Numbered from the stretch's first letter, positions 42,250 to 51,217 are shown. The stretch is 64,000 nt of DNA from Leminorella grimontii ATCC 33999 = DSM 5078 (GCF_000439085.1 NZ_AUUA01000001.1:744001-808000); one strand, 5' to 3'. Numbers and translations are program-made. The notes: generated by a model from the sequence alone, not told the origin.

Positions 42250-42777
42250 ATGTTATCTTTTCTGAATGGCTGTTCTAAAGGGCGCGGCGCGTGGTTTCTG
42301 CTGGCTCTCAGCGTTATTATTTTTGAGGGTGTCGCCCTTTATTTTCAGCACGTCATGCTGCTTCGCCCCTGCGTCCTTTGTATTTATGAACGCTGTGCTC
42401 TGTTCGGCATTTTGGGCGCAGCTCTCATCGGTATGATTGCGCCATCGTCGACGGTGCTTCGCTATCTGGCCATTATTGTTTGGATTTACAGCGCAATCGA
42501 AGGCGTTTTGCTGACCTGGAAGCACACCATGATGCAGCTTTACCCTTCACCAATGAACGTGTGCGATTTCTTCGTCAGCTTCCCTTCCTGGCTACCTCTG
42601 GATAAATGGATCCCGTCGGTATTTGTCGCCAACGGCGACTGCTCGGAAAAGCAGTGGTCCTTCCTGTCGATGGAAATGCCCCAGTGGCTGCTGATCATTT
42701 TCGGCGTTTACCTGTTAATCGCTCTGCTGGTCGTTCTCGCCCAGTTCGTTAAACCGAAAAGACGCTATTTTTCTTAA
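42250..42777 (+). CDS. dsbB: Disulfide bond formation protein DsbB
   Basis: Four-helix inner-membrane oxidase of DsbA, passing electrons to quinones. 175 residues. The first periplasmic pair is Cys41/Cys44 in [10 protein letters not shown], the second Cys105 (NVCDFF) and Cys131 (NGDCSEKQW), so all four essential cysteines are present at E. coli-like positions. The 284-bp gap between it and fadR holds a possible promoter, ATGACA (42163-42168) with TATAAA (42187-42192), spacing 18 bp. Confidence 0.95.
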   Translation: MLSFLNGCSKGRGAWFLLALSVIIFEGVALYFQHVMLLRPCVLCIYERCALFGILGAALIGMIAPSSTVLRYLAIIVWIYSAIEGVLLTWKHTMMQLYPSPMNVCDFFVSFPSWLPLDKWIPSVFVANGDCSEKQWSFLSMEMPQWLLIIFGVYLLIALLVVLAQFVKPKRRYFS

Positions 42778-42798
42778 CTAGTCCACAATCTTTTATGT

Positions 42799-42819
42799 AA
42801 CGGCGCCAATGGCGCCGTT
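42799..42819. terminator. Hairpin between convergent dsbB and the LysR gene
   Basis: AACGGCGCC and GGCGCCGTT pair perfectly with an AAT loop. T-tracts are weak on both sides (GTCTT on plus, TTACATAAAA on minus). Confidence 0.6.
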
Positions 42820-42853
42820 GTCTTATCCAACGACCAAGCGCTTCACTCACAGC

Positions 42854-43741
42854 CTACTGCGCCTCCAGGCTTTCTTGCATTTTCAACGCCTCGATGCAGC
42901 GTAGCAAGCAGCATACGGGACTGTTCTCGACCGGCTGTTCTGACGTCACCAGCGTGATGTCCCGGTAAAAAGCGGGCTCGAGCGCAATGGCGCGCATATC
43001 GGCTGCCAGCGAATTGAGCGCCAGCCCCGGCAGCAGCGCGATCCCCAATCCTTGACGAATAAAGCTTAGCGCCGTGCTGGGGTGGTTAAATTCGTACTGA
43101 ACGTTGGGTATGACGTTCCTTTCCTTAAACAGCGTCATAATACTCAGCTCATAGCGCCCCTTGCTGACTATCAGCGGCTCTTTGCTTAACTCCTCTACGC
43201 TGACTGCGGAACGTTCGGCAAACGGATGTGAGTCAGGAACGACGACGGTGAATCGGTCCTTATAAACGAGCGTGCTGCTCATACCGCTGACGGGGAAATG
43301 AACAAATCCGGCGTCAATCTCCTGGCGCTGAAGCGCGCTCATAATCTCTACGCTGTTGGCCTCATAGAGAGTAACTTTAATTTTTGGGTGGTGCGTCTCA
43401 AAGTAACGAACGACCTGAGGCAAAATGCGTGAGCACACGCTGGGGAAACAGCCTACGCTAAGCGTTCTGCTGGGCGCCTCTTTTTCCTGTTCGGCCAGTT
43501 CGCGGATCGCCGCCACTTCCTGCATAATGGTACGAATATGGGCGACGATGCGCTCTCCGAACGCCGTAAGGCGCAGCGGCTTGCCCTTTTCACGCGTCAG
43601 AATCGCCACGCCGAGCTCATCTTCCATAGCCAGAACGGCCTGGCTGACGGCGGACTGCGTCATATGTAACCGCTTCCCCGCTTCCGTAAAGCTAGCGTAC
43701 TCCAGTACGGCAATAAGCACATTCATTTGCGTCAATGTCAT
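42854..43741 (-). CDS. LysR-family transcriptional regulator
   Basis: 295 residues with an N-terminal helix-turn-helix (FTEAGKRLHMTQSAVSQAVLAMEDELG) and a periplasmic-binding-like effector domain (LSVGCFPSVCSRILPQVVRYFE; HPFAERSAVSVEELSKEPLIV). It is divergent from the MFS transporter at 43942 across a 200-bp AT-rich gap, the usual LysR arrangement, so it probably controls that gene in response to its substrate. The effector cannot be told from sequence. Confidence 0.88.
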   Translation of the reverse strand: MTLTQMNVLIAVLEYASFTEAGKRLHMTQSAVSQAVLAMEDELGVAILTREKGKPLRLTAFGERIVAHIRTIMQEVAAIRELAEQEKEAPSRTLSVGCFPSVCSRILPQVVRYFETHHPKIKVTLYEANSVEIMSALQRQEIDAGFVHFPVSGMSSTLVYKDRFTVVVPDSHPFAERSAVSVEELSKEPLIVSKGRYELSIMTLFKERNVIPNVQYEFNHPSTALSFIRQGLGIALLPGLALNSLAADMRAIALEPAFYRDITLVTSEQPVENSPVCCLLRCIEALKMQESLEAQ

Positions 43742-43941
43742 AATGAATAACTAATGATATTTATTAAAATGATTAATTTTACTAATACTGAGTGAGGGAC
43801 TAGAATTTTTCCGTTATTTAAATCACAAAATGATGCATGGTTTCGATTTATTCATAGATATTTAATAAGCGTACTTCCCCCTGTTACGCCCAAAAGTTCT
43901 CGGGATGAAAGCGGACCTGCTCTCCGTTTAGACAGGCTATT

Positions 43942-45123
43942 ATGAAAGACAAACTGTGGACAAAAGATTTTTGGGCCATTACGGTCATCAGCTTCATTAT
44001 TTTCTTCGTGTTTTATATTCTCTTAACGCTATTGCCTATCTATATATCAGACAGGCTGCACGCCACGGCGGATAAAGCGGGTTTGCTGGTGACGCTGTTT
44101 TTAATTGCAGCGATTGCCATTCGCCCTTTTTCCGGACTGTGGGTAGGAAAATATTCAAATAAAAAAATTCTGGTTATTTCCTCTTTTGCTTTTCTGGTCG
44201 TTACGGCGCTATATCCTTTTTGCACCAGCATCGAAACGCTTCTATTTATTCGCGTACTTCATGGCATAACGTTTGGCGTTCTCACGACGGTTAAGGGAAC
44301 CATCTCCGCCCGGCTTATTCCCCTGTCTCGTCGAGGTGAAGGGATCAGCTTTTTCTCTCTGGCGATGGGGCTGGCGATGGTCGTGGGCCCTTGGATTGGC
44401 CTAAACATGGCGCGCACAGGCGCATTCTCTTTCGCATTTATGCTGTGCACGGCCGTTAGCGCTATCGGCATTGTTTTAGCGCTCATTATGCGCGTTCCTC
44501 TGCTGCATTCCGCCACGGGGAATGAACACGGCGCAGCCCCTAAAATCAGCTTTAGCGCCATGTTCGATCGCGCCGCTATGCCGTTCGCTATCGTGACCTT
44601 TTTTATGACGTTCTCATATTCCGGCGTATCCGCCTTTCTCGCGCTGTATGCCAGAGAGTTAAACCTGATGGAGGCTGCGAGTAACTTCCTGCTGTGCTAC
44701 GCCGCGCTGCTGATGTTCTGCCGCCTGTTTACCGGTCATATCTGCGATAAAAAAGGGCCTAAGTACGTTATCTACCCCTGCCTGATTGCCTTTACGGTCG
44801 GGCTGGCGCTGTTGGGATATGCGCACGACAATATGACGATGGTGATTTCCGGCGCGCTCATAGGCATTGGCTACGGTTCAGTCACGCCGGTGTTTCAAAC
44901 GCAGATCATCAGCTCCGTTGAACACCATAAAATCGGCGTTGCCAATTCGCTGTTCTTTAACGCGATGGATGCAGGGCTAGCCATTGGCGCGTTTGTCATG
45001 GGGATCACCGTTGAAGGCGCTGGATATCGCGTTATTTATCTTGCGGGCGCCGTGCTGGTGGTTATTGCAGGCATTCTTTACATACGGCAAATGAAGGCGG
45101 CGCGTGCGGTAGCGCATGCCTGA
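43942..45123 (+). CDS. MFS transporter, 12-helix
   Basis: 393 residues with twelve predicted helices. Motif A-like GLWVGKYSNKKILV follows helix 2; the repeat in the second half is FTGHICDKKGPKYV. It resembles the AraJ/YfmO-type drug and metabolite exporters of the major facilitator family. The divergent LysR regulator and isolated position suggest inducible efflux of a small molecule; the substrate is unknown. Confidence 0.85.
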   Translation: MKDKLWTKDFWAITVISFIIFFVFYILLTLLPIYISDRLHATADKAGLLVTLFLIAAIAIRPFSGLWVGKYSNKKILVISSFAFLVVTALYPFCTSIETLLFIRVLHGITFGVLTTVKGTISARLIPLSRRGEGISFFSLAMGLAMVVGPWIGLNMARTGAFSFAFMLCTAVSAIGIVLALIMRVPLLHSATGNEHGAAPKISFSAMFDRAAMPFAIVTFFMTFSYSGVSAFLALYARELNLMEAASNFLLCYAALLMFCRLFTGHICDKKGPKYVIYPCLIAFTVGLALLGYAHDNMTMVISGALIGIGYGSVTPVFQTQIISSVEHHKIGVANSLFFNAMDAGLAIGAFVMGITVEGAGYRVIYLAGAVLVVIAGILYIRQMKAARAVAHA

Positions 45124-45129
45124 TGAATT

Positions 45130-45156
45130 CCTGAGGTCGTCGATGGCGACCTCAGG
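45130..45156. terminator. Hairpin after the MFS gene
   Basis: CCTGAGGTCG and CGACCTCAGG pair over 10 bp around a 7-nt loop, 7 bp after the stop codon and before the convergent gene at 45174. There is no T-run, so terminator strength is uncertain. Confidence 0.5.
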
Positions 45157-45173
45157 GCGCTTGGCACTACAGG

Positions 45174-45857
45174 CTAACCCGATAGCGGGGTCGTTTTTTG
45201 CAGGCTTCGCGATAGCTGGATCTCTGACGCACAAAAATCAAGCAGCTTCCTTACGCGGCTCAACGGATGTTCGGGAAGCGCCTCATCGTACTGTCTGTCA
45301 TCGCTGGGGATCCTATGCAGTTTGCTTTCCCGCAGCCGCGCGAAAAGTTCCTCACCGGAGTTCAGCATTTCCGGCTCTTCCTCACTGAATTCGATTTCCC
45401 CTTTGTGGAGCAGAAGGTTTGCAACTATGGCCTCCCGAACGCCGGTAGTTCCCCTCTCCACGTCTTCGACGTTAATTTGAAACAGGGCGTCCTTAAACGG
45501 CAGCCAGATAATGCCGACGTAATAGATGCCCAGTGAGCCTGGCGTAGGATCCCGATACTTAAAAATCGCCCGCAGCGCAGGAACCTTCTGAATATTCAGC
45601 GTTTCAATGTCTATCAACGCGCCAGAAAGACGTTCCGTTTCGCGTTGCCAATACTCTTTCGCGGCCTCAACGTCGCTTAGGGAGAATGGCCATTCGCAGG
45701 CGGGGAAAAGCTGAATTCGCACGGCTTCACGCTGCGGTGCGAACCATGCAATGCTGGCTTCATTTTGATGGTGTAGCTCCCAGCCTTCGGTATTTAACGT
45801 AAGGTCCGTCAAGCGGGGCTTTTTTGAACCGAATAGCGAAGAAAAAAATGACAGCAC
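45174..45857 (-). CDS. Conserved-looking hypothetical protein
   Basis: 227 residues, soluble, no signal peptide. It begins with a short hydrophobic stretch (LSFFSSLFGSKK) and then reads as a mixed alpha/beta protein (WELHHQNEASIAWFAPQREAV; GIYYVGIIWLPFKDALFQINVE). An ATG at 45863 is also in frame, but AAGGAG abuts it directly, while the GTG at 45857 is six bases from the same AAGGAG and is preferred. No motif is recognised. It could be an effector-immunity type orphan or a housekeeping protein; nothing nearby decides. Confidence 0.6.
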   Translation of the reverse strand: MLSFFSSLFGSKKPRLTDLTLNTEGWELHHQNEASIAWFAPQREAVRIQLFPACEWPFSLSDVEAAKEYWQRETERLSGALIDIETLNIQKVPALRAIFKYRDPTPGSLGIYYVGIIWLPFKDALFQINVEDVERGTTGVREAIVANLLLHKGEIEFSEEEPEMLNSGEELFARLRESKLHRIPSDDRQYDEALPEHPLSRVRKLLDFCASEIQLSRSLQKTTPLSG

Positions 45858-45899
45858 GCGCATCTCCTTAACACAGTAAATTCCTACAAATTATTGTCG

Positions 45900-46316
45900 C
45901 TACTGATGCCTGCGGGCATAGTTACTGGGAATCGCCCCAATGGCTAAAATAAGCAGAATTGAAAAAATACGCGCCCAAAGCCCGCTGTCTATAAGATAAT
46001 TGATGACCACATGCTCAGCGCCACAAAGCGCCAACGCAAGCAGCCATGCATACTTCATACCAATATCCCGAAACCTTTTCGCTAGCGTATTGACCCAAAC
46101 CCAAAATAGTAAGATCGCAACAATGAGGAAAATACACAGAACCTTAAGCGACAGTATTTCATAAAAAGAAACAATAGTAGAAGCTAAGGCTATCTGCGCG
46201 GCAACGCAGGCCAATTGATAAATTAAAAACGGCCTTCTGCGCATTTGAGCGTTGCGCAGCCCCAAAAAAGCCTCAGAGAAAACGCGGCGTCCTAGTGTTG
46301 GTCTTTCCATAACCAT
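45900..46316 (-). CDS. Small membrane protein, DUF805-like
   Basis: 138 residues with four predicted membrane helices (about 29-47, 54-74, 86-105, 114-131). The segment TLAKRFRDIGMKYAW resembles the AKRLHDIG element of DUF805 (YhaH/YhaI) proteins. It is 42 bp upstream of, and in the same direction as, the hypothetical gene at 45857. Function is unknown in that family. Confidence 0.6.
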   Translation of the reverse strand: MVMERPTLGRRVFSEAFLGLRNAQMRRRPFLIYQLACVAAQIALASTIVSFYEILSLKVLCIFLIVAILLFWVWVNTLAKRFRDIGMKYAWLLALALCGAEHVVINYLIDSGLWARIFSILLILAIGAIPSNYARRHQ

Positions 46317-46493
46317 TATTTCTATTCTACCTTTCTAATTAGGAATATAGCGGTGAGAAGCGTTACGCTAAGCGGCTTATGTCGCTCATCTTCTCTTCGT
46401 ATTTACACTAAATAAAATAAACCTTTGCCTTGGCCGACGGATTTTAAGCTGGCGATAACGGCTGGCGCAATCAAAAAACACCGCCTAAGCTAA

Positions 46494-46723
46494 CTAGGCA
46501 ACGTTATCGATGCGACGATCCTTGCCGACTATTGGGACGTGCTAGCTCCGTCGCTGCCGTCTCTTACGATAAGATCAGTTTGCTGGAAACGTTCGGCCCC
46601 TATGGCGGGCTGCTCGTCACCTATTTAATGCTGTTGGCCGCATTTCTTTCGGTTGTTATGCGGGAAAGACGATTTTTCCTAAATAAAGCACGGCCGTTAG
46701 TGTCCCTTAAGGAGAGCGCGTAA
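46494..46723 (+). pseudogene. yedE: Remnant of yedE (YeeE/YedE-family transporter), C-terminal end only
   Basis: Two frames together match the last ~75 residues of E. coli YedE. The first (46494-46562) gives LGNVIDATILADYWDVLAPS, against E. coli GNVIGSTILAYYWDDFAPA. After a net frameshift near 46560 the second gives YDKISLLETFGPYGGLLVTY, against WDKINLLKTFGPMGGLLVTY. An in-frame stop lies directly upstream of the first part, and the remaining ~320 residues are gone. The stop overlaps the yedF start (TAATG), and AAGGAG for yedF lies in its last codons. Confidence 0.85.
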
Positions 46724-46962
46724 TGAATAAAAAAGAGATCGTTCCTGACTATCGCCTGGACATGGTTGGCGCCCCCGGCCCTTATCCCGCCGCTGCTACG
46801 CTGGAGGCTATGCCTTCTCTGAAACCGGGAGATATTCTTGAGGTAGTCAGCAACTGCCCCCAATCAATTAATAACATTCCGCTTGATGCGAAAAATCACG
46901 GCTATACCATGTTGGATATTCAACAGGACGGCCCAACTATTCGCTATTTAATTCAGCGTTAA
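46723..46962 (+). CDS. yedF: TusA-family protein YedF with the CPxP cysteine replaced by glycine
   Basis: 79 residues, close to E. coli YedF throughout (IVPDYRLDMVG, LEAMPSLKPGDILEVVSNCP, QSINNIPLDAKNHGYT). The sulfur-carrier cysteine of the CPxP motif is Gly here: GAPGPYP instead of GEPCPYP, explained by one TGC to GGC change at 46777. The protein should be unable to carry a persulfide. With its partner yedE decayed, it is probably a gene losing function, though a second Cys remains in SNCPQS. Confidence 0.9.
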   Translation: MNKKEIVPDYRLDMVGAPGPYPAAATLEAMPSLKPGDILEVVSNCPQSINNIPLDAKNHGYTMLDIQQDGPTIRYLIQR

Positions 46963-47243
46963 TTATTTCCCTCCTTTATTTAAAAGAACAAATAGAGGGA
47001 GAAGTATTTCCAAACATAAAAATCTTAACAAAACCTTATTTGAATAGAATTAATACAAAAAACATCAAGAACAATAAAAATAATAATTTCAATAACAAAC
47101 AATCATGATGTTAACATATTTATTTAATTTTCAATAAAGTAAAAAACAGGCTGACGTCGTTTATAAAAGCTGTTATCTTTCTCAAAAAGCTCCCGCTTCA
47201 GGTTTTAATTATATTTATACCATTGCAGATAAATGGAATTTTG

Positions 47244-48119
47244 ATGAAGATATCTAATATAAAAAAGAAGTCTCTATTACTTTTTGTCCTTGTCGTCCTT
47301 ATTGGTTTTCTGTTTAAAGATAACGTCATTCACGCCTACAGGTCAGTGCTGAAACTCGGCGACCCGGCCAATAGTTCCGAAATAGGACATTACCAGGTTG
47401 AAATAGAAGCCAGAAAAATTGATGGCATTAAAAGAAATATTTCATCGCTCACTTACTCAAAGGTTAGCAACACGTTCTTCAGCACGATTAACTTTCCGCC
47501 TTCCATCGTTGAATTAAGCAAAGACGGTCGCTTAATCAGAACCATTCCCTTAAATTTCATGAAGGATGCGGAAACCATCGAGCATATTGAAGGCAATATC
47601 TTCATCCTGGCAGATGAAAAAGACTATACCATTTACGCAATCGAGCTAGGTGAAGATTCAGAGATAACCGTTCTTAAGAAGCTAAGAATATCTCTGGACG
47701 AATCACCGACCAACAGCGGATTTGAAGGCCTCGCCTATTCGCCAACTGACCAAATCCTCTATTTATTTAAAGAAAAGGATCCGATCGTCATCTATAAGGT
47801 AAAAGGCTTCTTTGGCTCTGATAATTTACACATTATCGACGACAAGGCGCTCCAAAGTAACTTAACGACGCAGGACATTTCCGCCGCAGACTTTTATGCC
47901 CCGAACAACACGCTGCTTATCGCCTCTCATGAGTCCAAGCTCGTCAAAGAGATTTCTCTTTCTGGCAAGGTCATCGACAGAATGTATTTACGTAAAGGAT
48001 GGCACGGCCTGAAAGAAGACATCAGGCAGGCAGAAGGGCTCGCCATGGATGATAACGGCGACCTGTACATCGTCGGTGAGCCAAACCTGCTGTATAAATT
48101 TGTCAAAAAAAGCCGCTAA
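47244..48119 (+). CDS. YjiK/SdiA-regulated family beta-propeller protein
   Basis: 291 residues: short basic N-terminus and one membrane anchor (LLLFVLVVLIGFLF, about 9-24), then a repeated-blade domain. SSLTYSKVSNTFFSTINFPP, FEGLAYSPTDQILYLFKEKD and AEGLAMDDNGDLYIVGEPN are typical of the SdiA-regulated/YjiK family. Probably membrane-tethered and facing the periplasm; the role is unknown. The start at 47244 (ATG) is preferred over an upstream TTG at 47223. The 281 bp upstream are strongly AT-rich, which may indicate H-NS silencing. Confidence 0.75.
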   Translation: MKISNIKKKSLLLFVLVVLIGFLFKDNVIHAYRSVLKLGDPANSSEIGHYQVEIEARKIDGIKRNISSLTYSKVSNTFFSTINFPPSIVELSKDGRLIRTIPLNFMKDAETIEHIEGNIFILADEKDYTIYAIELGEDSEITVLKKLRISLDESPTNSGFEGLAYSPTDQILYLFKEKDPIVIYKVKGFFGSDNLHIIDDKALQSNLTTQDISAADFYAPNNTLLIASHESKLVKEISLSGKVIDRMYLRKGWHGLKEDIRQAEGLAMDDNGDLYIVGEPNLLYKFVKKSR

Positions 48120-48182
48120 CGCTCACGACAGACGTTAAAACGGCCTGATATAGCTTCGCGCCTGTCTTACCCCGTCAGGCGC

Positions 48183-48629
48183 TTAGTCCAGCCATTCGGG
48201 CCGATTTAAAATATGATCCTGCCAGTCTTCAACTTCACTCTCAGGGACCGCAATATGACGCACGGAAATGCGGGCTGCGTGCATCGCAGACGCTGAGCCG
48301 CTAATCAGAGGATGCCACGGCGCCAGCCCCTTCCCTTCGTGTATCCGGCGATAGGCGCAGGTTTCCGGCAGCCATTCGAAGGTCAACAGGTTTTCACGCG
48401 TCAGCTTGATGCAGTCCTCTTCCAGCTCGAAGCGGCGTTCGTACTGACGGCAGCGACAGGTTTTTATATTCAGCTGATTGCAGGCGACGTTGGTGAAGTA
48501 GATTTCATCCGTATCTTCGTCCATCAGCTTGTGCAGGCAGCACTGGCCGCACCCGTCGCATAGGGATTCCCATTCTTCATCGTTCATTTCAGCCAGCGTC
48601 TTGCGCTGCCAAAAGGGGAGCTGATTCAT
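48183..48629 (-). CDS. ycgN: UPF0260 protein YcgN
   Basis: 148 residues, close to E. coli YcgN. The cysteine cluster CDGCGQCC followed by further cysteines ([25 protein letters not shown]) suggests a bound metal or iron-sulfur cluster. The Met at 48629 ([15 protein letters not shown]) matches the family start, so the longer frame from 48662 is rejected. It is in the E. coli order ycgL-ycgM-ycgN, but with two extra genes between ycgL and ycgM. The function is unknown in the family. Confidence 0.92.
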   Translation of the reverse strand: MNQLPFWQRKTLAEMNDEEWESLCDGCGQCCLHKLMDEDTDEIYFTNVACNQLNIKTCRCRQYERRFELEEDCIKLTRENLLTFEWLPETCAYRRIHEGKGLAPWHPLISGSASAMHAARISVRHIAVPESEVEDWQDHILNRPEWLD

Positions 48630-48666
48630 ATAGCCTGTATCTCTAACCAAAAGCGTGAACAACGTT

Positions 48667-48702
48667 AAAAGCGAACGCCCGTAGCGTCAGTACGGGCGTT
48701 CG
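48667..48702 (-). terminator. Terminator between ycgM and ycgN
   Basis: CGAACGCCCGTA and TACGGGCGTTCG pair over 12 bp around a 7-nt loop, followed on the minus strand by CTTTTAAC. Confidence 0.75.
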
Positions 48703-48722
48703 ATTTAATACCAATGGCGGGA

Positions 48723-49379
48723 TTATAGCACGCGGCTGTGAATTTCTTTACCGTTAAGAGCGACGGTAAAGCTATCGCCGTGGTTCAGCGGCCCGACGCC
48801 GGAAGGCGTGCCGGTTAAGACAATGTCTCCAGGGCGCAGCGTAAAGAAGCGGCTCATATAGGAGATCAGCGGCAGAATGGGCAAAATCATATCCCGCGTA
48901 TTTCCTTCCTGACGCACCTCGCCATTAATCACAAGGGACAAGGACGCCTGCAGGGCATCGCCAAACTCGCTTACGGGAATAAAGCCCGAAATCGGGCAGG
49001 CACCGTCAAACCCCTTGGCCTTTTCCCATGGTTCGCCGGCTTTTTTACACTCGGCCTGTAAATCTCTTAGCGTCAGGTCCAACGCAATGCCGTAGCCGGC
49101 AATGGCGTTAACGACCCGGCTTTCTTCCGCATTTTTTAGCGGCAGGCCGATAAGCACGGCCAGTTCGACTTCATGGTGCACAGAGCCAAGCCCATCAGGA
49201 ATGGCGACCGGCTGACTGATATCGCACAGCGCCGTTTCCGGCTTGATAAATAACAGCGGCTGCACGGGCGCATTGCCGCCCATCTCTTTGATATGATCAG
49301 AATAGTTCTTGCCTACGCAAACCACTTTATTTACCGGCAGTTCAAGCAGGTCGCCCTGCCAGTCGCGATGTTGATACAT
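48723..49379 (-). CDS. ycgM: Fumarylacetoacetate hydrolase-family protein YcgM
   Basis: 218 residues, full-length for the FAHD1-type subfamily. Metal-binding acids appear in HHEVELAVLIG; KNYSDHIKEMGG, AKGFDGACPISGF and VLTGTPSGVGPL are family blocks. Homologues act on oxaloacetate or acylpyruvates (decarboxylase, tautomerase or hydrolase). A strong terminator separates it from ycgN, so unlike a tight operon they are probably transcribed apart. Confidence 0.92.
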   Translation of the reverse strand: MYQHRDWQGDLLELPVNKVVCVGKNYSDHIKEMGGNAPVQPLLFIKPETALCDISQPVAIPDGLGSVHHEVELAVLIGLPLKNAEESRVVNAIAGYGIALDLTLRDLQAECKKAGEPWEKAKGFDGACPISGFIPVSEFGDALQASLSLVINGEVRQEGNTRDMILPILPLISYMSRFFTLRPGDIVLTGTPSGVGPLNHGDSFTVALNGKEIHSRVL

Positions 49380-49578
49380 ATGCCTGCTACTCCTTTAACG
49401 CAACCGTAATCGGTGCGCCTGTTTTATCAGATGTTGTCGCTTATCAACCTGACTCGGCGTCGGCTGAGACTTTTTTATAGATTAAGTTTTGGATAGTAAC
49501 ACTATGCTGCTACCAAAAATCTAGGCCAAGTCTCGCAATTTTCCAAATTGATTCAATCAATAGATTAAAAAACAACCG

Positions 49579-49845
49579 CTATCGGAGCAGCGCCTCCAGA
49601 ATGTCTTGGCAACTGGATTCATAGCCGTAGACGGGCAGCGCTCTGGCTTTCTCCTCCAGCGCCTGTGCCGCCTCGCCTGGAGAAGACGAACGCGCCACGC
49701 GGCCGACTCCATCGGTTAACTCACCGATGACGTTGGAATAGCAGATGTTATCGTCAAATCGGGCGGAGCCCTTTCCCGCCCAATAGCTCCCGTAGCCAAT
49801 CACAACCACCGGGACGACAACACTCAAAAAGCCTGTAATACGCAA
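49579..49845 (-). CDS. Small membrane-anchored protein of unknown function
   Basis: 88 residues: one N-terminal membrane helix (FLSVVVPVVVIGYGSYWAG, about 6-24) and a short exported domain with two cysteines (NICYSN and SSCQDI) that may pair. The start is TTG, justified by AGGAGG six bases upstream. It follows the transglycosylase gene at 30 bp and is likely in the same operon, so it could act on or with that enzyme. I do not recognise it. Confidence 0.55.
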   Translation of the reverse strand: MRITGFLSVVVPVVVIGYGSYWAGKGSARFDDNICYSNVIGELTDGVGRVARSSSPGEAAQALEEKARALPVYGYESSCQDILEALLR

Positions 49846-49875
49846 AATGGGCCTCCTGCCGCATTGGAATTTGTT

Positions 49876-50889
49876 TTATTTCTTCACTACGCTGTCCGCC
49901 AGCATGCCGACGTTAATGCCAAAATAGGTCGAACGATTCCAGTGCATCAGCGTACGAAAGTTGTTAAACACCATAAAGGTTCGCCCCTGCGCGTCGTCTG
50001 GCTGAACTATCCAGGCACGCTGCCCGTTGGGGATTTTCGCCGGAGATACGGCCCTAATGCCGAGCTTTTTCCACTGCCCGACCGTTTTGCCGCGCTCATC
50101 TTCCAACCCTACCCACTCGGCCTTAAAGTCTTTGGCAACCGTGACCTCTATGCCCCAGCCCTCTTTCGCATTCCAGCCTTCGGTTGCAAGGTAGTTGGCG
50201 ATGGAGGCAAATACGTCGTCCGTGTTTTGCCAAATATCGACCTTTCCGTCACCGTTTCCGTCCATGCCGTATTTCAAAAACGACGTCGGCATAAACTGAC
50301 ACTGTCCCATCGCGCCGGCCCACGAGCCTTTAAAACGTTCGGGTGCGATGTGGCCCTGCTGCAAAATCTGCAGTGCGGCCATCAGCTGATCGGTAAAAAA
50401 GGCTTCGCGACGCCCGTCAAAGGCCAGCGTGCTCAGCGCGGAAACGATGTCCTCTTTTCCCTGAAAGCGCCCGAATCCACTCTCTGAGCCCCACAGCGCT
50501 ACAATATAGTTTGCCGGTACGCCGGAACGCTTGCTGACGGCATCCAGCTGCTTTTTATAGTCAACGTACGCGGCGCGGGCGCGCTTTATTTTCGCCGCCG
50601 ACAAAGAGCGGCGCAGATAATCGTCCAAGGTCAGCTTTTTTTCCGGCTGGTTTTGATCCGCCGTGACCACCCGCTTAAGGTAGTAGACGTTAGCAAACGC
50701 CCGTTCAACGGTCTGCTGCGTGATGCCCTGCGTCAGCGCTTTTTCCTTTAGCGTTTCGACATAGGCGCGAAACTTCGCCTCTTCTTGCGCCTCTACAGGC
50801 GAAGTCGACTGCGCCCAGGCGCAGCTCAAGGCGCTGGCCGTCAGGAGCATTCCTGCGGACAAAAGCCGCGCTGCTGATAACTTCATCAT
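49876..50889 (-). CDS. Lytic murein transglycosylase, MltB family
   Basis: 338 residues with a signal peptide (about 1-27, ending AWA). It lacks a proper lipobox, so it should be a soluble periplasmic form. The catalytic glutamate is Glu136 in LWGSESGFGRFQG; AGAMGQCQFMPTSFLKYGMDGNGDG and DDVFASIANYLATEGW are family signatures. It cleaves the MurNAc-GlcNAc bond and forms anhydro ends. A longer frame to 50943 exists, but AGGATTAGGG precedes the ATG at 50889. It lies between ycgL and ycgM, where E. coli has no such gene. Confidence 0.92.
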   Translation of the reverse strand: MMKLSAARLLSAGMLLTASALSCAWAQSTSPVEAQEEAKFRAYVETLKEKALTQGITQQTVERAFANVYYLKRVVTADQNQPEKKLTLDDYLRRSLSAAKIKRARAAYVDYKKQLDAVSKRSGVPANYIVALWGSESGFGRFQGKEDIVSALSTLAFDGRREAFFTDQLMAALQILQQGHIAPERFKGSWAGAMGQCQFMPTSFLKYGMDGNGDGKVDIWQNTDDVFASIANYLATEGWNAKEGWGIEVTVAKDFKAEWVGLEDERGKTVGQWKKLGIRAVSPAKIPNGQRAWIVQPDDAQGRTFMVFNNFRTLMHWNRSTYFGINVGMLADSVVKK

Positions 50890-50959
50890 CCCTAATCCTG
50901 AATTCCGTTTTTTATCGACGGGGTATCCCGCGTTGTTCATCACGTCGGCGCCTTTGGAG

Positions 50960-51217
50960 TCAAAGTTCGGTTTTCAACAGGCTTTCTACCGGCGGCGGCA
51001 CCTGCAGGTAAAAACCCTGCTCGGACAGCGCCTGCTTAACGCGCTCGATATCGGCCATCGCCAGCGCCTCTCTTTTGGCAAGATCCAGCGTCATCGCCAG
51101 CGCGGGGGTTCCAAACGTTCGCATCAGCTCCTCCGGCACGCGGGAAAAGTCGTCCAGGGATTCGATATAGAGGTAAGTACCCTCTTTTTTACTGCTTCGA
51201 TAAATAGCGCATCGCAT
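50960..51217 (-). CDS. ycgL: YcgL-domain protein
   Basis: 85 residues with the YcgL fold signature: [33 protein letters not shown] and [16 protein letters not shown]. The ATG at 51217 begins at the family start and has AGGAA upstream; a longer frame to 51247 is possible. In E. coli it also lies beside minCDE, divergent from minC. Its function is unknown. Confidence 0.9.
   Translation of the reverse strand: MRCAIYRSSKKEGTYLYIESLDDFSRVPEELMRTFGTPALAMTLDLAKREALAMADIERVKQALSEQGFYLQVPPPVESLLKTEL

Noticed and set aside
49864-50487. 207-codon plus-strand ORF opposite the transglycosylase gene
   Set aside because: Shadow of a strongly supported MltB-family gene; no signal of its own.
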